A DNA stretch of 64,000 nt from Pampus argenteus. Its lineage: Eukaryota; Chordata; Actinopteri; Scombriformes; Stromateidae. The DNA is taken from the NCBI GenBank assembly GCA_036937835.1, contig CM072869.1:24257001-24321000 (forward strand). Direction: 5' to 3'. Of the stretch, positions 1 through 14,436 are shown piece by piece. The stretch's first letter is position 1; each line of letters starts with the position of its first letter. The notes below the pieces were generated by a model that worked only from the letters and a program-made list of their open reading frames with translations, searched no databases and was not told the DNA's origin. The position numbers and the translations under genes are program-made.

Positions 1-289
1 CTTTCTCTCAGGCCAAAACTGACAACTACAGTTTTTCTTAAACAAGGAGCAATATTTTCAATCAAAACCATGTTTGCCATCAACAAGTAACTGATTTCTA
101 ATGATTAGGACCAAAAAACTCACTTCTGAGAGCTTCCTGCAGCTTTTACTGTAACATTTTAAAAATAGCTTTCTCTCAGCGAGAGAAGGCCAAAACTGAC
201 AACTACAGTTTTTCTTAAACAAGGAGCAATATTTTCAATCAAAACCATGTTTGCCATCAACAAGTAACTGATTTCTAATGATTAGGACC

Positions 290-1787
290 AAAAAACTCAC
301 TTCTGAGAGCTTCCTGCAGCTTTTACTGTAACATTTGTAAATATAGCTTTCTCTCAGGCCAAAACTGACAACTACAGTTTTTCTTAAACAAGGAGCAATA
401 TTTTCAATCAAAACCATGTTTGCCATCAACAAGTAACTGATTTCTAATGATTAGGACCAAAAAACTCACTTCTGAGAGCTTCCTGCAGCTTTTACTGTAA
501 CATTTTAAAAATAGCTTTCTCTCAGCGAGAGAAGGCCAAAGCTGACAACTACAGTTTTTCTTAAACAAGGAGCAATATTTTCAATCAAAACCATGTTTGC
601 CATCAACAAGTAACTGATTTCTAATGATTAGGACCAAAACTCACTTCTGAGAGCTTCCTGCAGCTTTTACTGTAACATTTGTAAATATAGCTTTCTCTCA
701 GGCCAAAACTGACAACTACAGTTTTTCTTAAACAAGGAGCAATATTTTCAATCAAAACCATGTTTGCCATCAACAAGTAACTGATTTCTAATGATTAGGA
801 CCAAAAAACTCACTTCTGAGAGCTTCCTGCAGCTTTTACTGTAACATTTGTAAAAATAGCTTTCTCTCGGCGAGAGAAGCCCAAAACTGACAACTATAGT
901 TTTTCATAAACAAGGAGCAATATTTTCAAACAAAACCATGTTTGCCATCAACAAGTAACTGATTTCTAATGATTAAGAGCAAAAAACTCACTTCTGAGAG
1001 CTTCCTGCAGCTTTTACTGTAACATTTGTAAAAATAGCTTTCTCTCGGTGAGAGAAGCCCAAAACTGACAACTATAGTTTTTCTTAAACAAGGACCAATA
1101 TTTTCAATCAACACCATGTTTGCCATCAACAAGAAACTAATTTCTAATGATTAGGACCAAAAAATTCACTTCTGAGAGCTTCCTGCAGCTTTTACTCTAA
1201 CATTTGTAAAAATAGCTTTCTCTCGGCGAGAGAAGCCCAAAACTGACAACTATAGTTTTTCTTAAAGAAGGAGCAATATTTTCAATCAAAACCATGTTTG
1301 CCATCAACAAGTAACTGATTTCTAATGATTAGGACCAAAAAACTCACTTCTGAGAGCTTCCTGCAGCTTTTACTGTAACATTTGTAAAAATAGCTTTCTC
1401 TCAGGCCAAAACTGACAACTACAGTTTTTCTTAAACAAGGAGCAATATTTTCAATCAAAACCATGTTTGCCATCAACAAGTAACTGATTTCTAATGATTA
1501 GGACCAAAAAACTCACTTCTGAGAGCTTCCTGCAGCTTTTACTGTAACATTTGTAAAAATAGCTTTCTCTCAGGCCAAAACTGACAACTACAGTTTTTCT
1601 TAAACAAGGAGCAATATTTACAATCAAAACCCTGTTTGCCATCAACAAGTAACTGATTTCTAATGATTAGGACCAAAAAACTCACTTCTGAGAGCTTCCT
1701 GCAGCTTTTACTGTAACATTTGTAAAAATAGCTTTCTCTCAGGCCAAAACTGACAACTACAGTTTTTCTTAAACAAGGAGCAATATT
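290..1787 (-). repeat. 1.5-kb segment duplicated at +3,604 bp
   Basis: This stretch matches 3894-5391 in monomer order and in private variants, for example the M with GGCCAAAGCTGAC at 541 and 4145, the reverse-strand CAATCAAAACCCTG at 1621 and 5225, and TTAAGAGC near 975. Homology breaks near 1788/5392, where the first copy reads ATTTTACAATC and the second ATTTTCAATC. Confidence 0.85.
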
Positions 1788-4388
1788 TTACAATCAAAAC
1801 CATGTTTGCCATCAACAAGTAACTGATTTCTAATGATTAGGACCAATAAACTCACTTCTGAGAGCTTCCTGCAGCTTTTACTGTAACATTTGTAAAAATA
1901 GCTTTCTCTCAGGCCAAAACTGACAACTACAGTTTTTCTTAAACAAGGAGCAATATTTTCAATCAAAACCATGTTTGCCATCAACAAGTAACTGATTTCT
2001 AATGATTAGGACCAAAAAACTCACTTCTGAGAGCTTCCTGCAGCTTTTACTGTAACATTTGTAAAAATAGCTTTCTCTCAGGCCAAAACTGACAACTACA
2101 GTTTTTCTTAAACAAGGAGCAATATTTTCAATCAAAACCATGTTTGCCATCAACAAGTCACTGATTTCTAATGATTAGGACCAAAAAACTCACTTCTGAA
2201 AGCTTCCTGCAGCTTTTACTGTAACATTTTAAAAATAGCTTTCTCTCAGCGAGAGAAGGCCAAAGCTGACAACTACAGTTTTTCTTAAACAAGGAGCAAT
2301 ATTTTCAATCAAAACCATGTTTGCCATCAACAAGTAACTGATTTCTAATGATTAGGACCAAAAAACTCACTTCTGAGAGCTTCCTGCAGCTTTTACTGTA
2401 ACATTTGTAAAAATAGCTTTCTCTCAGGCCAAAACTGACAACTACAGTTTTTCTTAAACAAGGAGCAATATTTTCAATCAAAACCATGTTTGCCATCAAC
2501 AAGTAACTGATTTCTAATGATTAGGACCAAAAAACTCACTTCTGAAAGCTTCCTGCAGCTTTTACTGTAACATTTTAAAAATAGCTTTCTCTCAGCGAGA
2601 GAAGGCCAAAGCTGACAACTACAGTTTTTCTTAAACAAGGAGCAATATTTTCAATCAAAACCATGTTTGCCATCAACAAGTATCTGATTTCTAATGATTA
2701 GGAGCAAAAAACTCACTTCTGAATGCTTCCTGCAGCTTTTACTGTAACATTTGTAAAAATAGCTTTCTCTCAGGCCAAAACTGACAACTACAGTTTTTCT
2801 TAAACAAGGAGCAATATTTTACAATCAAAACCATGTTTGCCATCAACAAGTAACTGATTTCTAATGATTAGGACCAAAAAACTCACTTCTGAGAGCTTCC
2901 TGCAGCTTTTACTGTAACATTTGTAAAAATAGCTTTCTCTCAGGCCAAAACTGACAACTACAGTTTTTCTTAAACAAGGAGCAATATTTTCAATCAAAAC
3001 CATGTTTGCCATCAACAAGTAACTGATTTCTAATGATTAGGACCAAAAAACTCACTTCTGAGAGCTTCCTGCAGCTTTTACTGTAACATTTGTAAAAATA
3101 GCTTTCTCTCAGGCCAAAACTGACAACTACAGTTTTTCTTAAACAAGGAGCAATATTTTCAATCAAAACCATGTTTGCCATCAACAAGTAACTGATTTCT
3201 AATGATTATGACCAAAAAACTCACTTCTGAGAGCTTCCTGCAGCTTTTACTGTAACATTTTAAAAATAGCTTTCTCTCAGCGAGAGAAGGCCAAAGCTGA
3301 CAACTACAGTTTTTCTTAAACAAGGAGCAATATTTTCAATCAAAACCATGTTTGCCATCAACAAGTAACTGATTTCTAATGATTAGGACCAAAACTCACT
3401 TCTGAGAGCTTCCTGCAGCTTTTACTGTAACATTTGTAAATATAGCTTTCTCTCAGGCCAAAACTGACAACTACAGTTTTTCTTAAACAAGGAGCAATAT
3501 TTTCAATCAAAACCATGTTTGCCATCAACAAGTAACTGATTTCTAATGATTAGGACCAAAAAACTCACTTCTGAGAGCTTCCTGCAGCTTTTACTGTAAC
3601 ATTTGTAAAAATAGCTTTCTCTCAGGCCAAAACTAACAACTACAGTTTTTCTTAAACAAGGAGCAATATTTACAATCAAAATCATGTTTGCCATCAACAA
3701 GTAACTTATTTCTAATGATTAGGACCAAAACTCACTTCTGAGAGCTTCCTGCAGCTTTTACTGTAACATTTGTAAATATAGCTTTCTCTCAGGCCAAAAC
3801 TGACAACTACAGTTTTTCTTAAACAAGGAGCAATATTTACAATCAAAATCATGTTTGCCATCAACAAGTAACTTATTTCTAATGATTAGGACCAAAAAAC
3901 TCACTTCTGAGAGCTTCCTGCAGCTTTTACTGTAACATTTGTAAATATAGCTTTCTCTCAGGCCAAAACTGACAACTACAGTTTTTCTTAAACAAGGAGC
4001 AATATTTTCAATCAAAACCATGTTTGCCATCAACAAGTAACTGATTTCTAATGATTAGGACCAAAAAACTCACTTCTGAGAGCTTCCTGCAGCTTTTACT
4101 GTAACATTTTAAAAATAGCTTTCTCTCAGCGAGAGAAGGCCAAAGCTGACAACTACAGTTTTTCTTAAACAAGGAGCAATATTTTCAATCAAAACCATGT
4201 TTGCCATCAACAAGTAACTGATTTCTAATGATTAGGACCAAAACTCACTTCTGAGAGCTTCCTGCAGCTTTTACTGTAACATTTGTAAATATAGCTTTCT
4301 CTCAGGCCAAAACTGACAACTACAGTTTTTCTTAAACAAGGAGCAATATTTTCAATCAAAACCATGTTTGCCATCAACAAGTAACTGA

Positions 4389-7300
4389 TTTCTAATGATT
4401 AGGACCAAAAAACTCACTTCTGAGAGCTTCCTGCAGCTTTTACTGTAACATTTGTAAAAATAGCTTTCTCTCGGCGAGAGAAGCCCAAAACTGACAACTA
4501 TAGTTTTTCATAAACAAGGAGCAATATTTTCAAACAAAACCATGTTTGCCATCAACAAGTAACTGATTTCTAATGATTAAGAGCAAAAAACTCACTTCTG
4601 AGAGCTTCCTGCAGCTTTTACTGTAACATTTGTAAAAATAGCTTTCTCTCGGTGAGAGAAGCCCAAAACTGACAACTATAGTTTTTCTTAAACAAGGACC
4701 AATATTTTCAATCAACACCATGTTTGCCATCAACAAGAAACTAATTTCTAATGATTAGGACCAAAAAATTCACTTCTGAGAGCTTCCTGCAGCTTTTACT
4801 CTAACATTTGTAAAAATAGCTTTCTCTCGGCGAGAGAAGCCCAAAACTGACAACTATAGTTTTTCTTAAAGAAGGAGCAATATTTTCAATCAAAACCATG
4901 TTTGCCATCAACAAGTAACTGATTTCTAATGATTAGGACCAAAAAACTCACTTCTGAGAGCTTCCTGCAGCTTTTACTGTAACATTTGTAAAAATAGCTT
5001 TCTCTCAGGCCAAAACTGACAACTACAGTTTTTCTTAAACAAGGAGCAATATTTTCAATCAAAACCATGTTTGCCATCAACAAGTAACTGATTTCTAATG
5101 ATTAGGACCAAAAAACTCACTTCTGAGAGCTTCCTGCAGCTTTTACTGTAACATTTGTAAAAATAGCTTTCTCTCAGGCCAAAACTGACAACTACAGTTT
5201 TTCTTAAACAAGGAGCAATATTTACAATCAAAACCCTGTTTGCCATCAACAAGTAACTGATTTCTAATGATTAGGACCAAAAAACTCACTTCTGAGAGCT
5301 TCCTGCAGCTTTTACTGTAACATTTGTAAAAATAGCTTTCTCTCAGGCCAAAACTGACAACTACAGTTTTTCTTAAACAAGGAGCAATATTTTCAATCAA
5401 AACCATGTTTGCCATCAACAAGTAACTGATTTCTAATGATTAGGAGCAAAAAACTCACTTCTGAATGCTTCCTGCAGCTTTTACTGTAACATTTGTAAAA
5501 ATAGCTTTCTCTCGGCGAGAGAATCCCAAAACTGACAAGTATAGTTTTTCTTAAACAAGGAGCAATATTTTCAATCAAAACCATGTTTGCCATCAACAAG
5601 TAACTGATTTCTAATGATTAGGAGCAAAAAACTCACTTCTGAGAGCTTCCTGCAGCTTTTACTGTAACATTTGTAAAAAAAGCTTTCTCTCGGCGAGAGA
5701 AGCCCAAAACTGACAACTATAGTTTTTCTTAAACAAGGAGCAATATTTTCAATCAAAACCATGTTTGCCATCAACAAGTAACTGATTTCTAATGATTAGG
5801 ACCAAAAAACTCACTTCTGAGAGCTTCCTGCAGCTTTTACTGTAACATTTGCAAAAATAGCTTTCTCTCGGCGAGAGAAGCCCAAAACTGACAACTATAG
5901 TTTTTCTTAAACAAGGAGCAATATTTGCAATCAAAACCATGTTTGCCATCAACAAGTAACTGGTTTCTAATGATCAGGAGCAAAAAACTCACTTCTGAGA
6001 GCTTCCTGCAGCTTTTACTGTAACATTTGTAAAAATAGCTTTCTCTCGGCGAGAGAAGCCCAAAACTGACAACTATAGTTTTTCTTAAACAAGGAGCAAT
6101 ATTTTCAATCAAAACCATGTTTGCCATCAACAAGTAACTGATTTCTAATGAGTAAGAGCAAAAAACTCACTTCTGAGAGCTTCCTGCAGCTTTTACTGTA
6201 ACATTTGCAAAAATAGCTTTCTCTCGGCGAGAGAAGCCCAAAACTGACAACTATAGTTTTTCTTAAACAAGGAGCAATATTTTCAATCAAAAGCATGTTT
6301 GCCATCAACAAGTAACTGGTTTCTAATGATTAGGACCAAAAAACTCACTTCTGAGAGCTTCCTGCAGCTTTTACTGTAACATTTGTAAAAATAGCTTTCT
6401 CTCGGCGAGAGAAGCCCAAAACTGACAACTATAGTTTTTCATAAACAAGGAGCAATATTTTCAAACAAAACCATGTTTGCCATCAACAAGTAACTGATTT
6501 CTAATGATTAAGAGCAAAAAACTCACTTCTGAGAGCTTCCTGCAGCTTTTACTGTAACATTTGTAAAAATAGCTTTCTCTCGGTGAGAGAAGCCCAAAAC
6601 TGACAACTATAGTTTTTCTTAAACAAGGACCAATATTTTCAATCAACACCATGTTTGCCATCAACAAGAAACTAATTTCTAATGATTAGGACCAAAAAAT
6701 TCACTTCTGAGAGCTTCCTGCAGCTTTTACTCTAACATTTGTAAAAATAGCTTTCTCTCGGCGAGAGAAGCCCAAAACTGACAACTATAGTTTTTCTTAA
6801 AGAAGGAGCAATATTTTCAATCAAAACCATGTTTGCCATCAACAAGTAACTGATTTCTAATGATTAGGACCAAAAAACTCACTTCTGAGAGCTTCCTGCA
6901 GCTTTTACTGTAACATTTGTAAAAATAGCTTTCTCTCAGGCCAAAACTGACAACTACAGTTTTTCTTAAACAAGGAGCAATATTTTCAATCAAAACCATG
7001 TTTGCCATCAACAAGTAACTGATTTCTAATGATTAGGACCAAAAAACTCACTTCTGAGAGCTTCCTGCAGCTTTTACTGTAACATTTGTAAAAATAGCTT
7101 TCTCTCAGGCCAAAACTGACAACTACAGTTTTTCTTAAACAAGGAGCAATATTTACAATCAAAACCCTGTTTGCCATCAACAAGTAACTGATTTCTAATG
7201 ATTAGGACCAAAAAACTCACTTCTGAGAGCTTCCTGCAGCTTTTACTGTAACATTTGTAAAAATAGCTTTCTCTCAGGCCAAAACTGACAACTACAGTTT

Positions 7301-8250
7301 TTCTTAAACAAGGAGCAATATTTTCAATCAAAACCATGTTTGCCATCAACAAGTAACTGATTTCTAATGATTAGGAGCAAAAAACTCACTTCTGAATGCT
7401 TCCTGCAGCTTTTACTGTAACATTTGTAAAAATAGCTTTCTCTCGGCGAGAGAATCCCAAAACTGACAAGTATAGTTTTTCTTAAACAAGGAGCAATATT
7501 TTCAATCAAAACCATGTTTGCCATCAACAAGTAACTGATTTCTAATGATTAGGAGCAAAAAACTCACTTCTGAGAGCTTCCTGCAGCTTTTACTGTAACA
7601 TTTGTAAAAAAAGCTTTCTCTCGGCGAGAGAAGCCCAAAACTGACAACTATAGTTTTTCTTAAACAAGGAGCAATATTTTCAATCAAAACCATGTTTGCC
7701 ATCAACAAGTAACTGATTTCTAATGATTAGGACCAAAAAACTCACTTCTGAGAGCTTCCTGCAGCTTTTACTGTAACATTTGCAAAAATAGCTTTCTCTC
7801 GGCGAGAGAAGCCCAAAACTGACAACTATAGTTTTTCTTAAACAAGGAGCAATATTTGCAATCAAAACCATGTTTGCCATCAACAAGTAACTGGTTTCTA
7901 ATGATCAGGAGCAAAAAACTCACTTCTGAGAGCTTCCTGCAGCTTTTACTGTAACATTTGTAAAAATAGCTTTCTCTCGGCGAGAGAAGCCCAAAACTGA
8001 CAACTATAGTTTTTCTTAAACAAGGAGCAATATTTTCAATCAAAACCATGTTTGCCATCAACAAGTAACTGATTTCTAATGAGTAAGAGCAAAAAACTCA
8101 CTTCTGAGAGCTTCCTGCAGCTTTTACTGTAACATTTGCAAAAATAGCTTTCTCTCGGCGAGAGAAGCCCAAAACTGACAACTATAGTTTTTCTTAAACA
8201 AGGAGCAATATTTTCAATCAAAAGCATGTTTGCCATCAACAAGTAACTGG
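4389..8250 (-). repeat. Two tandem copies of an 11-monomer, 1,931-bp higher-order repeat
   Basis: Copy 1 is 4389-6319 and copy 2 is 6320-8250. Each contains eight 178-bp and three 169-bp monomers (8x178 + 3x169 = 1,931). Shared private variants include GAATCCC near 5521/7452, AAAAAAAGC near 5679/7610 and the TTAAGAGC/CTCTCGGTG pair. A partial earlier relative starts at 785 (3,604 bp upstream). The copies diverge after 8250, where TCAGGAGC replaces TTAGGACC. Confidence 0.88.
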
Positions 8251-9674
8251 TTTCTAATGATCAGGAGCAAAAAACTCACTTCTGAGAGCTTCCTGCAGCT
8301 TTTACTGTAACATTTTAAAAATAGCTTTCTCTCGGCGAGAGAAGCCCAAAACTGACAACTATAGTTTTTCTTAAACAAGGAGCAATATTTTCAGTCAAAA
8401 CCATGTTTGCCATCAACAAGTTACTGATTTCTAATGATTAGGATCAAAAAACTCACTTCTGAGAGCTTCCTGCAGCTTTTACTGTAACATTTGCAAAAAT
8501 AGCTTTCTCTCAGCGAGAGAAGCCCAAAACTGACAACTATAGTTTTTCTTAAACAAGGAGCAATATTTGCAATCAAAACCATGTTTGCCATCAACAAGTA
8601 ACTGATATCTAATGATTAGGAGCAAAAAACTCACTTCTGAGAGCTTCCTGCAGCTTTTACTGTAACATTTGTAAAAAAAGCTTTCTCTCGGCGAGAGAAG
8701 CCCAAAACTGACAACTATAGTTTTTCTTAAACAAGGAGCAATATTTTCAATCAAAACCATGTTTGCCATCAACAAGTAACTGATTTCTAATGATTAGGAC
8801 CAAAAAACTCACTTCTGAGAGCTTCCTGCAGCTTTTACTGTAACATTTGCAAAAATAGCTTTCTCTCGGCGAGAGAAGCCCAAAACTGACAACTATAGTT
8901 TTTCTTAAACAAGGAGCAATATTTGCAATCAAAACCATGTTTGCCATCAACAAGTAACTGGTTTCTAATGATCAGGAGCAAAAAACTCACTTCTGAGAGC
9001 TTCCTGCAGCTTTTACTGTAACATTTGTAAAAATAGCTTTCTCTCGGCGAGAGAAGCCCAAAACTGACAACTATAGTTTTTCTTAAACAAGGAGCAATAT
9101 TTTCAATCAAAACCATGTTTGCCATCAACAAGTAACTGATTTCTAATGAGTAAGAGCAAAAAACTCACTTCTGAGAGCTTCCTGCAGCTTTTACTGTAAC
9201 ATTTGCAAAAATAGCTTTCTCTCGGCGAGAGAAGCCCAAAACTGACAACTATAGTTTTTCTTAAACAAGGAGCAATATTTTCAATCAAAAGCATGTTTGC
9301 CATCAACAAGTAACTGGTTTCTAATGATCAGGAGCAAAAAACTCACTTCTGAGAGCTTCCTGCAGCTTTTACTGTAACATTTTAAAAATAGCTTTCTCTC
9401 GGCGAGAGAAGCCCAAAACTGACAACTATAGTTTTTCTTAAACAAGGAGCAATATTTTCAGTCAAAACCATGTTTGCCATCAACAAGTTACTGATTTCTA
9501 ATGATTAGGATCAAAAAACTCACTTCTGAGAGCTTCCTGCAGCTTTTACTGTAACATTTGCAAAAATAGCTTTCTCTCGGCGAGAGAAGCCCAAAACTGA
9601 CAACTATAGTTTTTCTTAAACAAGGAGCAATATTTGCAATCAAAACCATGTTTGCCATCAACAAGTAACTGATA
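7541..9674 (-). repeat. Two tandem copies of a 6-monomer, 1,067-bp higher-order repeat
   Basis: Copies are about 7541-8607 and 8608-9674. Each equals five 178-bp units plus one 177-bp unit. Shared markers include TATTTGCAATC, the AATGAGTAAGAGC variant and AAAGCATG. The first copy overlaps the end of the preceding 1,931-bp repeat, showing that expansion units shifted register over time. Confidence 0.82.
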
Positions 9675-10639
9675 TCTAATGATTAGGAGCAAAAAACTCA
9701 CTTCTGAGAGCTTCCTGCAGCTTTTACTGTAACATTTGTAAAAATAGCTTTCTCTCGGCGAGAGAAGCCCAAAACTGACAACTATAGTTTTTCTTAAACA
9801 AGGACCAATATTTTCAATCAAAACCATGTTTGCCATCAACAAGTAACTGATTTCTAATGATTAGGACCAACAAACTCACTTCTGAGAGCTTCCTGCAGCT
9901 TTTACTGTAACATTTGTAAAAATAGCTTTCTCTCGGCGAGAGAAGCCCAAAACTGACAACTATAGTTTTTCTTAAACAAGGAGCAATATTTTCAAACAAA
10001 ACCATGTTTGCCATCAACAAGTAACTGATTTCTAATGATTAGGACCAAAAAACTCACTTCTGAGAGCTTCCTGCAGCTTTTACTGTAACATTTGTAAAAA
10101 TAGCTTTCTCTCGGCGAGAGAAGGCCAAAACTGACAACTATAGTTTTTCTTAAACAAGGAGCAATATTTTCAATCAAAACCATGTTTGCCATCAAGAAGT
10201 AACTGATTTCTAATGATTAGGAGCAAAAAACTCACTTCTGAGAGCTTCCTGCAGCTTTCACTGTAACATTTGTAAAAATAGCTTTCTCTCGGCGAGAGAA
10301 GCCCAAAACTGACAACTATAGTTTTTCATAAACAAGGAGCAATATTTTCAAACAAAACCATGTTTGCCATCAACAAGTAACTGATTTCTAATGATTAGGA
10401 CCAAAAAACTCACTTCTGAGAGCTTCCTGCAGCTTTTACTGTAACATTTGTAAAAATAGCTTTCTCTCGGCGAGAGAAGCCCAAAACTGACAACTATAGT
10501 TTTTCTTAAACAAGGAGCAATATTTTCAAACAAAACCATGTTTGCCATCAACAAGTAACTGATTTCTAATGATTAAGAGCAAAAAACTCACTTCTGAGAG
10601 CTTCCTGCAGCTTTTACTGTAACATTTGTAAAAATAGCT

Positions 10640-13133
10640 TTATCTCGGCGAGAGAAGCCCAAAACTGACAACTATAGTTTTTCTTAAACAAGGAGCAATA
10701 TTTTCAAACAAAACCATGTTTGCCATCAACAAGTAACTGATTTCTAATGATTAAGAGCAAAAAACTCACTTCTGAGAGCTTCCTGCAGCTTTTACTGTAA
10801 CATTTGTAAAAATAGCTTTCTCTCGGCGAGAGAAGCCCAAAACTGACAACTATAGTTTTTCTTAAACAAGGAGCAATATTTTCAAACAAAACCATGTTTG
10901 CCATCAACAAGTAACTGATTTCTAATGATTAGGACCAAAAAAACTCACTTCTGAGAGCTTCCTGCAGCTTTTACTGTAACATTTGTAAAAATAGCTTTCT
11001 CTCGGCGAGAGAAGCCCAAAACTGACAACTATAGTTTTTCTTAAACAAGGAGCAATATTTTCAAACAAAACCATGTTTGCCATCAACAAGTAACTGATTT
11101 CTAATGAATAAGAGCAAAAAACTCACTTCTGAGCGCTTCCTGCAGCTTTTACTGTAACATTTGTAAAAATAGCTTTCTCTCGGCGAGAGAAGCCCAAAAC
11201 TGACAACTATAGTTTTTCTTAAACAAGGAGCAATATTTTCAAACAAAACCATGTTTGCCATCAACAAGTAACTGATTTCTAATGATTAGGACCAAAAAAC
11301 TCACTTCTGAGAGCTTCCTGCAGCTTTTACTGTAACATTTGTAAAAATAGCTTTCTCTCGGCGAGAGAAGCCCAAAACTGACAACTATAGTTTTTCTTAA
11401 ACAAGGAGCAATATTTTCAAACAAAACCATGTTTGCCATCAACAAGTAACTGATTTCTAATGATTAGGACCAAAAAACTCACTTCTGAGAGCTTCCTGCA
11501 GCTTTTACTGTAACATTTGTAAAAATAGCTTTCTCTCGGCGAGAGAAGGCCAAAACTGACAACTATAGTTTTTCTTAAACAAGGAGCAATATTTTCAATC
11601 AAAACCATGTTTGCCATCAAGAAGTAACTGATTTCTAATGATTAGGAGCAAAAAACTCACTTCTGAGAGCTTCCTGCAGCTTTTACTGTAACATTTGTAA
11701 AAATAGCTTTCTCTCGGCGAGAGAAGCCCAAAACTGACAACTATAGTTTTTCATAAACAAGGAGCAATATTTTCAAACAAAACCATGTTTGCCATCAACA
11801 AGTAACTGATTTCTAATGATTAAGAGCAAAAAACTCACTTCTGAGAGCTTTCTGCAGGTTTTACTGTAACATTTGTAAAAACAGCTTTCTCTCGGCGAGA
11901 GAAGCCCAAAACTGACAACTATAGTTTTTCTTAAACAAGGAGCAATATTTTCAAACAAAACCATGTTTGCCATCAACAAGTAACTGATTTCTAATGATTA
12001 AGAGCAAAAAACTCACTTCTGAGAGCTTCCTGCAGCTTTTACTGTAACATTTGTAAAAATAGCTTTCTCTCGGCGAGAGAAGCCCAAAACTGACAACTAT
12101 AGTTTTTCTTAAACAAGGAGCAATATTTTCAAACAAAACCATGTTTGCCATCAACAAGTAACTGATTTCTAATGATTAGGACCAAAAAAACTCACTTCTG
12201 AGAGCTTCCTGCAGCTTTTACTGTAACATTTGTAAAAATAGCTTTCTCTCGGCGAGAGAAGCCCAAAACTGACAACTATAGTTTTTCTTAAACAAGGAGC
12301 AATATTTTCAAACAAAACCATGTTTGCCATCAACAAGTAACTGATTTCTAATGAATAAGAGCAAAAAACTCACTTCTGAGCGCTTCCTGCAGCTTTTACT
12401 GTAACATTTGTAAAAATAGCTTTCTCTCGGCGAGAGAAGCCCAAAACTGACAACTATAGTTTTTCTTAAACAAGGAGCAATATTTTCAAACAAAACCATG
12501 TTTGCCATCAACAAGTAACTGATTTCTAATGATTAGGACCAAAAAACTCACTTCTGAGAGCTTCCTGCAGCTTTTACTGTAACATTTGTAAAAATAGCTT
12601 TCTCTCGGCGAGAGAAGCCCAAAACTGACAACTATAGTTTTTCTTAAACAAGGAGCAATATTTTCAAACAAAACCATGTTTGCCATCAACAAGTAACTGA
12701 TTTCTAATGATTAGGACCAAAAAACTCACTTCTGAGAGCTTCCTGCAGCTTTTACTGTAACATTTGTAAAAATAGCTTTCTCTCGGCGAGAGAAGGCCAA
12801 AACTGACAACTATAGTTTTTCTTAAACAAGGAGCAATATTTTCAATCAAAACCATGTTTGCCATCAAGAAGTAACTGATTTCTAATGATTAGGAGCAAAA
12901 AACTCACTTCTGAGAGCTTCCTGCAGCTTTTACTGTAACATTTGTAAAAATAGCTTTCTCTCGGCGAGAGAAGCCCAAAACTGACAACTATAGTTTTTCA
13001 TAAACAAGGAGCAATATTTTCAAACAAAACCATGTTTGCCATCAACAAGTAACTGATTTCTAATGATTAAGAGCAAAAAACTCACTTCTGAGAGCTTTCT
13101 GCAGGTTTTACTGTAACATTTGTAAAAACAGCT
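10640..13133 (-). repeat. Two tandem copies of a 7-monomer, 1,247-bp higher-order repeat
   Basis: Copies are about 10640-11886 and 11887-13133. 1,247 equals seven L monomers plus one extra A, located in the A-run near 10935 and 12187. Further shared markers are AATGAATAAGAGC with GAGCGCTTCC (near 11106/12353) and AAGAAGTAAC (near 11615/12862). The unit is L only. Confidence 0.85.
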
Positions 13134-14436
13134 TTCTCTCGGCGAGAGAAGCCCAAAACTGACAACTACAGTTTTTCTTAAACAAGGAGCAATATTTTCA
13201 ATCAAAACCATGTTTTCCATCAACAAGTAACTGATTTCTAATGATTAGGAGCAAAAAACTCACTTCTGAGAGCTTTCTGCAGGTTTTACTGTAACATTTG
13301 TAAAAATAGCTTTCTCTCGGCGAGAGAAGCCCAAAACTGACAACTATAGTTTTTCTTAAACAAGGAGCAATATTTTCAATCAAAACCATGTTTGCCATCA
13401 ACAAGTAACTGACTTCTAATGATTAGGACCAAAAAATTCACTTCAGAGAGCTTTCTGCAGGTTTTACTGTAACATTGTAAAAATAGCTTTCTCTCGGCGA
13501 GAGAAGCCCAAAAATGACAACTATAGTTTTTCTTAAACAAGGAGCAATATTTTAAATCAAAACCATGTTTGCCATCAACAAGTAACTAATTTCTAATGAT
13601 GTGGACCAAAAAATTCACTTCAGAGAGCTTTCTGCAGGTTTTACTGTAACATTTTAAAAATAGCTTTCTCTCAGCGAGAGAAGGCCAAAACTGACAACTA
13701 CAGTTTTTCTTAAACAAGGAGCAATATTTTCAATCAAAACCATGTTTGCCATCAACAAGTAACTGATTTCTAATGATTAGGAGCAAAAAACTCACTTCTG
13801 AGAGCTTCCTGCAGCTTTTACTGTAACATTTGTAAAAATAGCTTTCTCTCAAGCCAAAACTGACAACTACAGTTTTTCTTAAACAAGGAGCAATATTTTC
13901 AATCAAAACCATGTTTTCCATCAACAAGTAACTGATTTCTAATGATTAGGAGCAAAAAACTCACTTCTGAGAGCTTCCTGCAGCTTTTACTGTAACATTT
14001 GTAAAAATAGCTTTCTCTCGGCGAGAGAAGCCCAAAACTGACAACTATAGTTTTTCTTAAACAAGGAGCAATATTTTTTATCAAAACCATGTTTGCCATC
14101 AACAAGTAACTAATTTCTAATGATTAGGACCAAAAAATTCACTTCAGAGAGCTTTCTGCAGGTTTTACTGTAACATTTGTAAAAATAGCTTTCTCTCGGC
14201 GAGCGAAGCCCAAAACTGACAACTATAGTTTTTCTTAAACAAGGAGCAATATTTTCAATCAAAACCATGTTTGCCATCAACAAGTAACTGATTTCTAATG
14301 ATTAGGAGCAAAAAACTCACTTCTGAGAGCTTTCTGCAGGTTTTACTGTAACATTTGTAAAAATAGCTTTCTCTCGGCGAGAGAAGCCCAAAACTGACAA
14401 CTATAGTTTTTCTTAAACAAGGAGCAATATTTTCAA
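13090..14436 (-). repeat. Inverted duplicate of 20105-21451 (left copy)
   Basis: Reverse-complementing this 1,347-bp stretch gives the monomer series at 20105-21451 with coordinates summing to 34,541 throughout, so no net indel. Shared rare variants include GATAAAAAATATTG, GATGGAAAAC, S with GGCTTGAGAG, M with GGTCCACATC, GTCATTTTTGGG, the TTTTTACAATG deletion and GCTGTTTTTAC. Differences seen include GCGAGCGAAG in this copy. Confidence 0.88.
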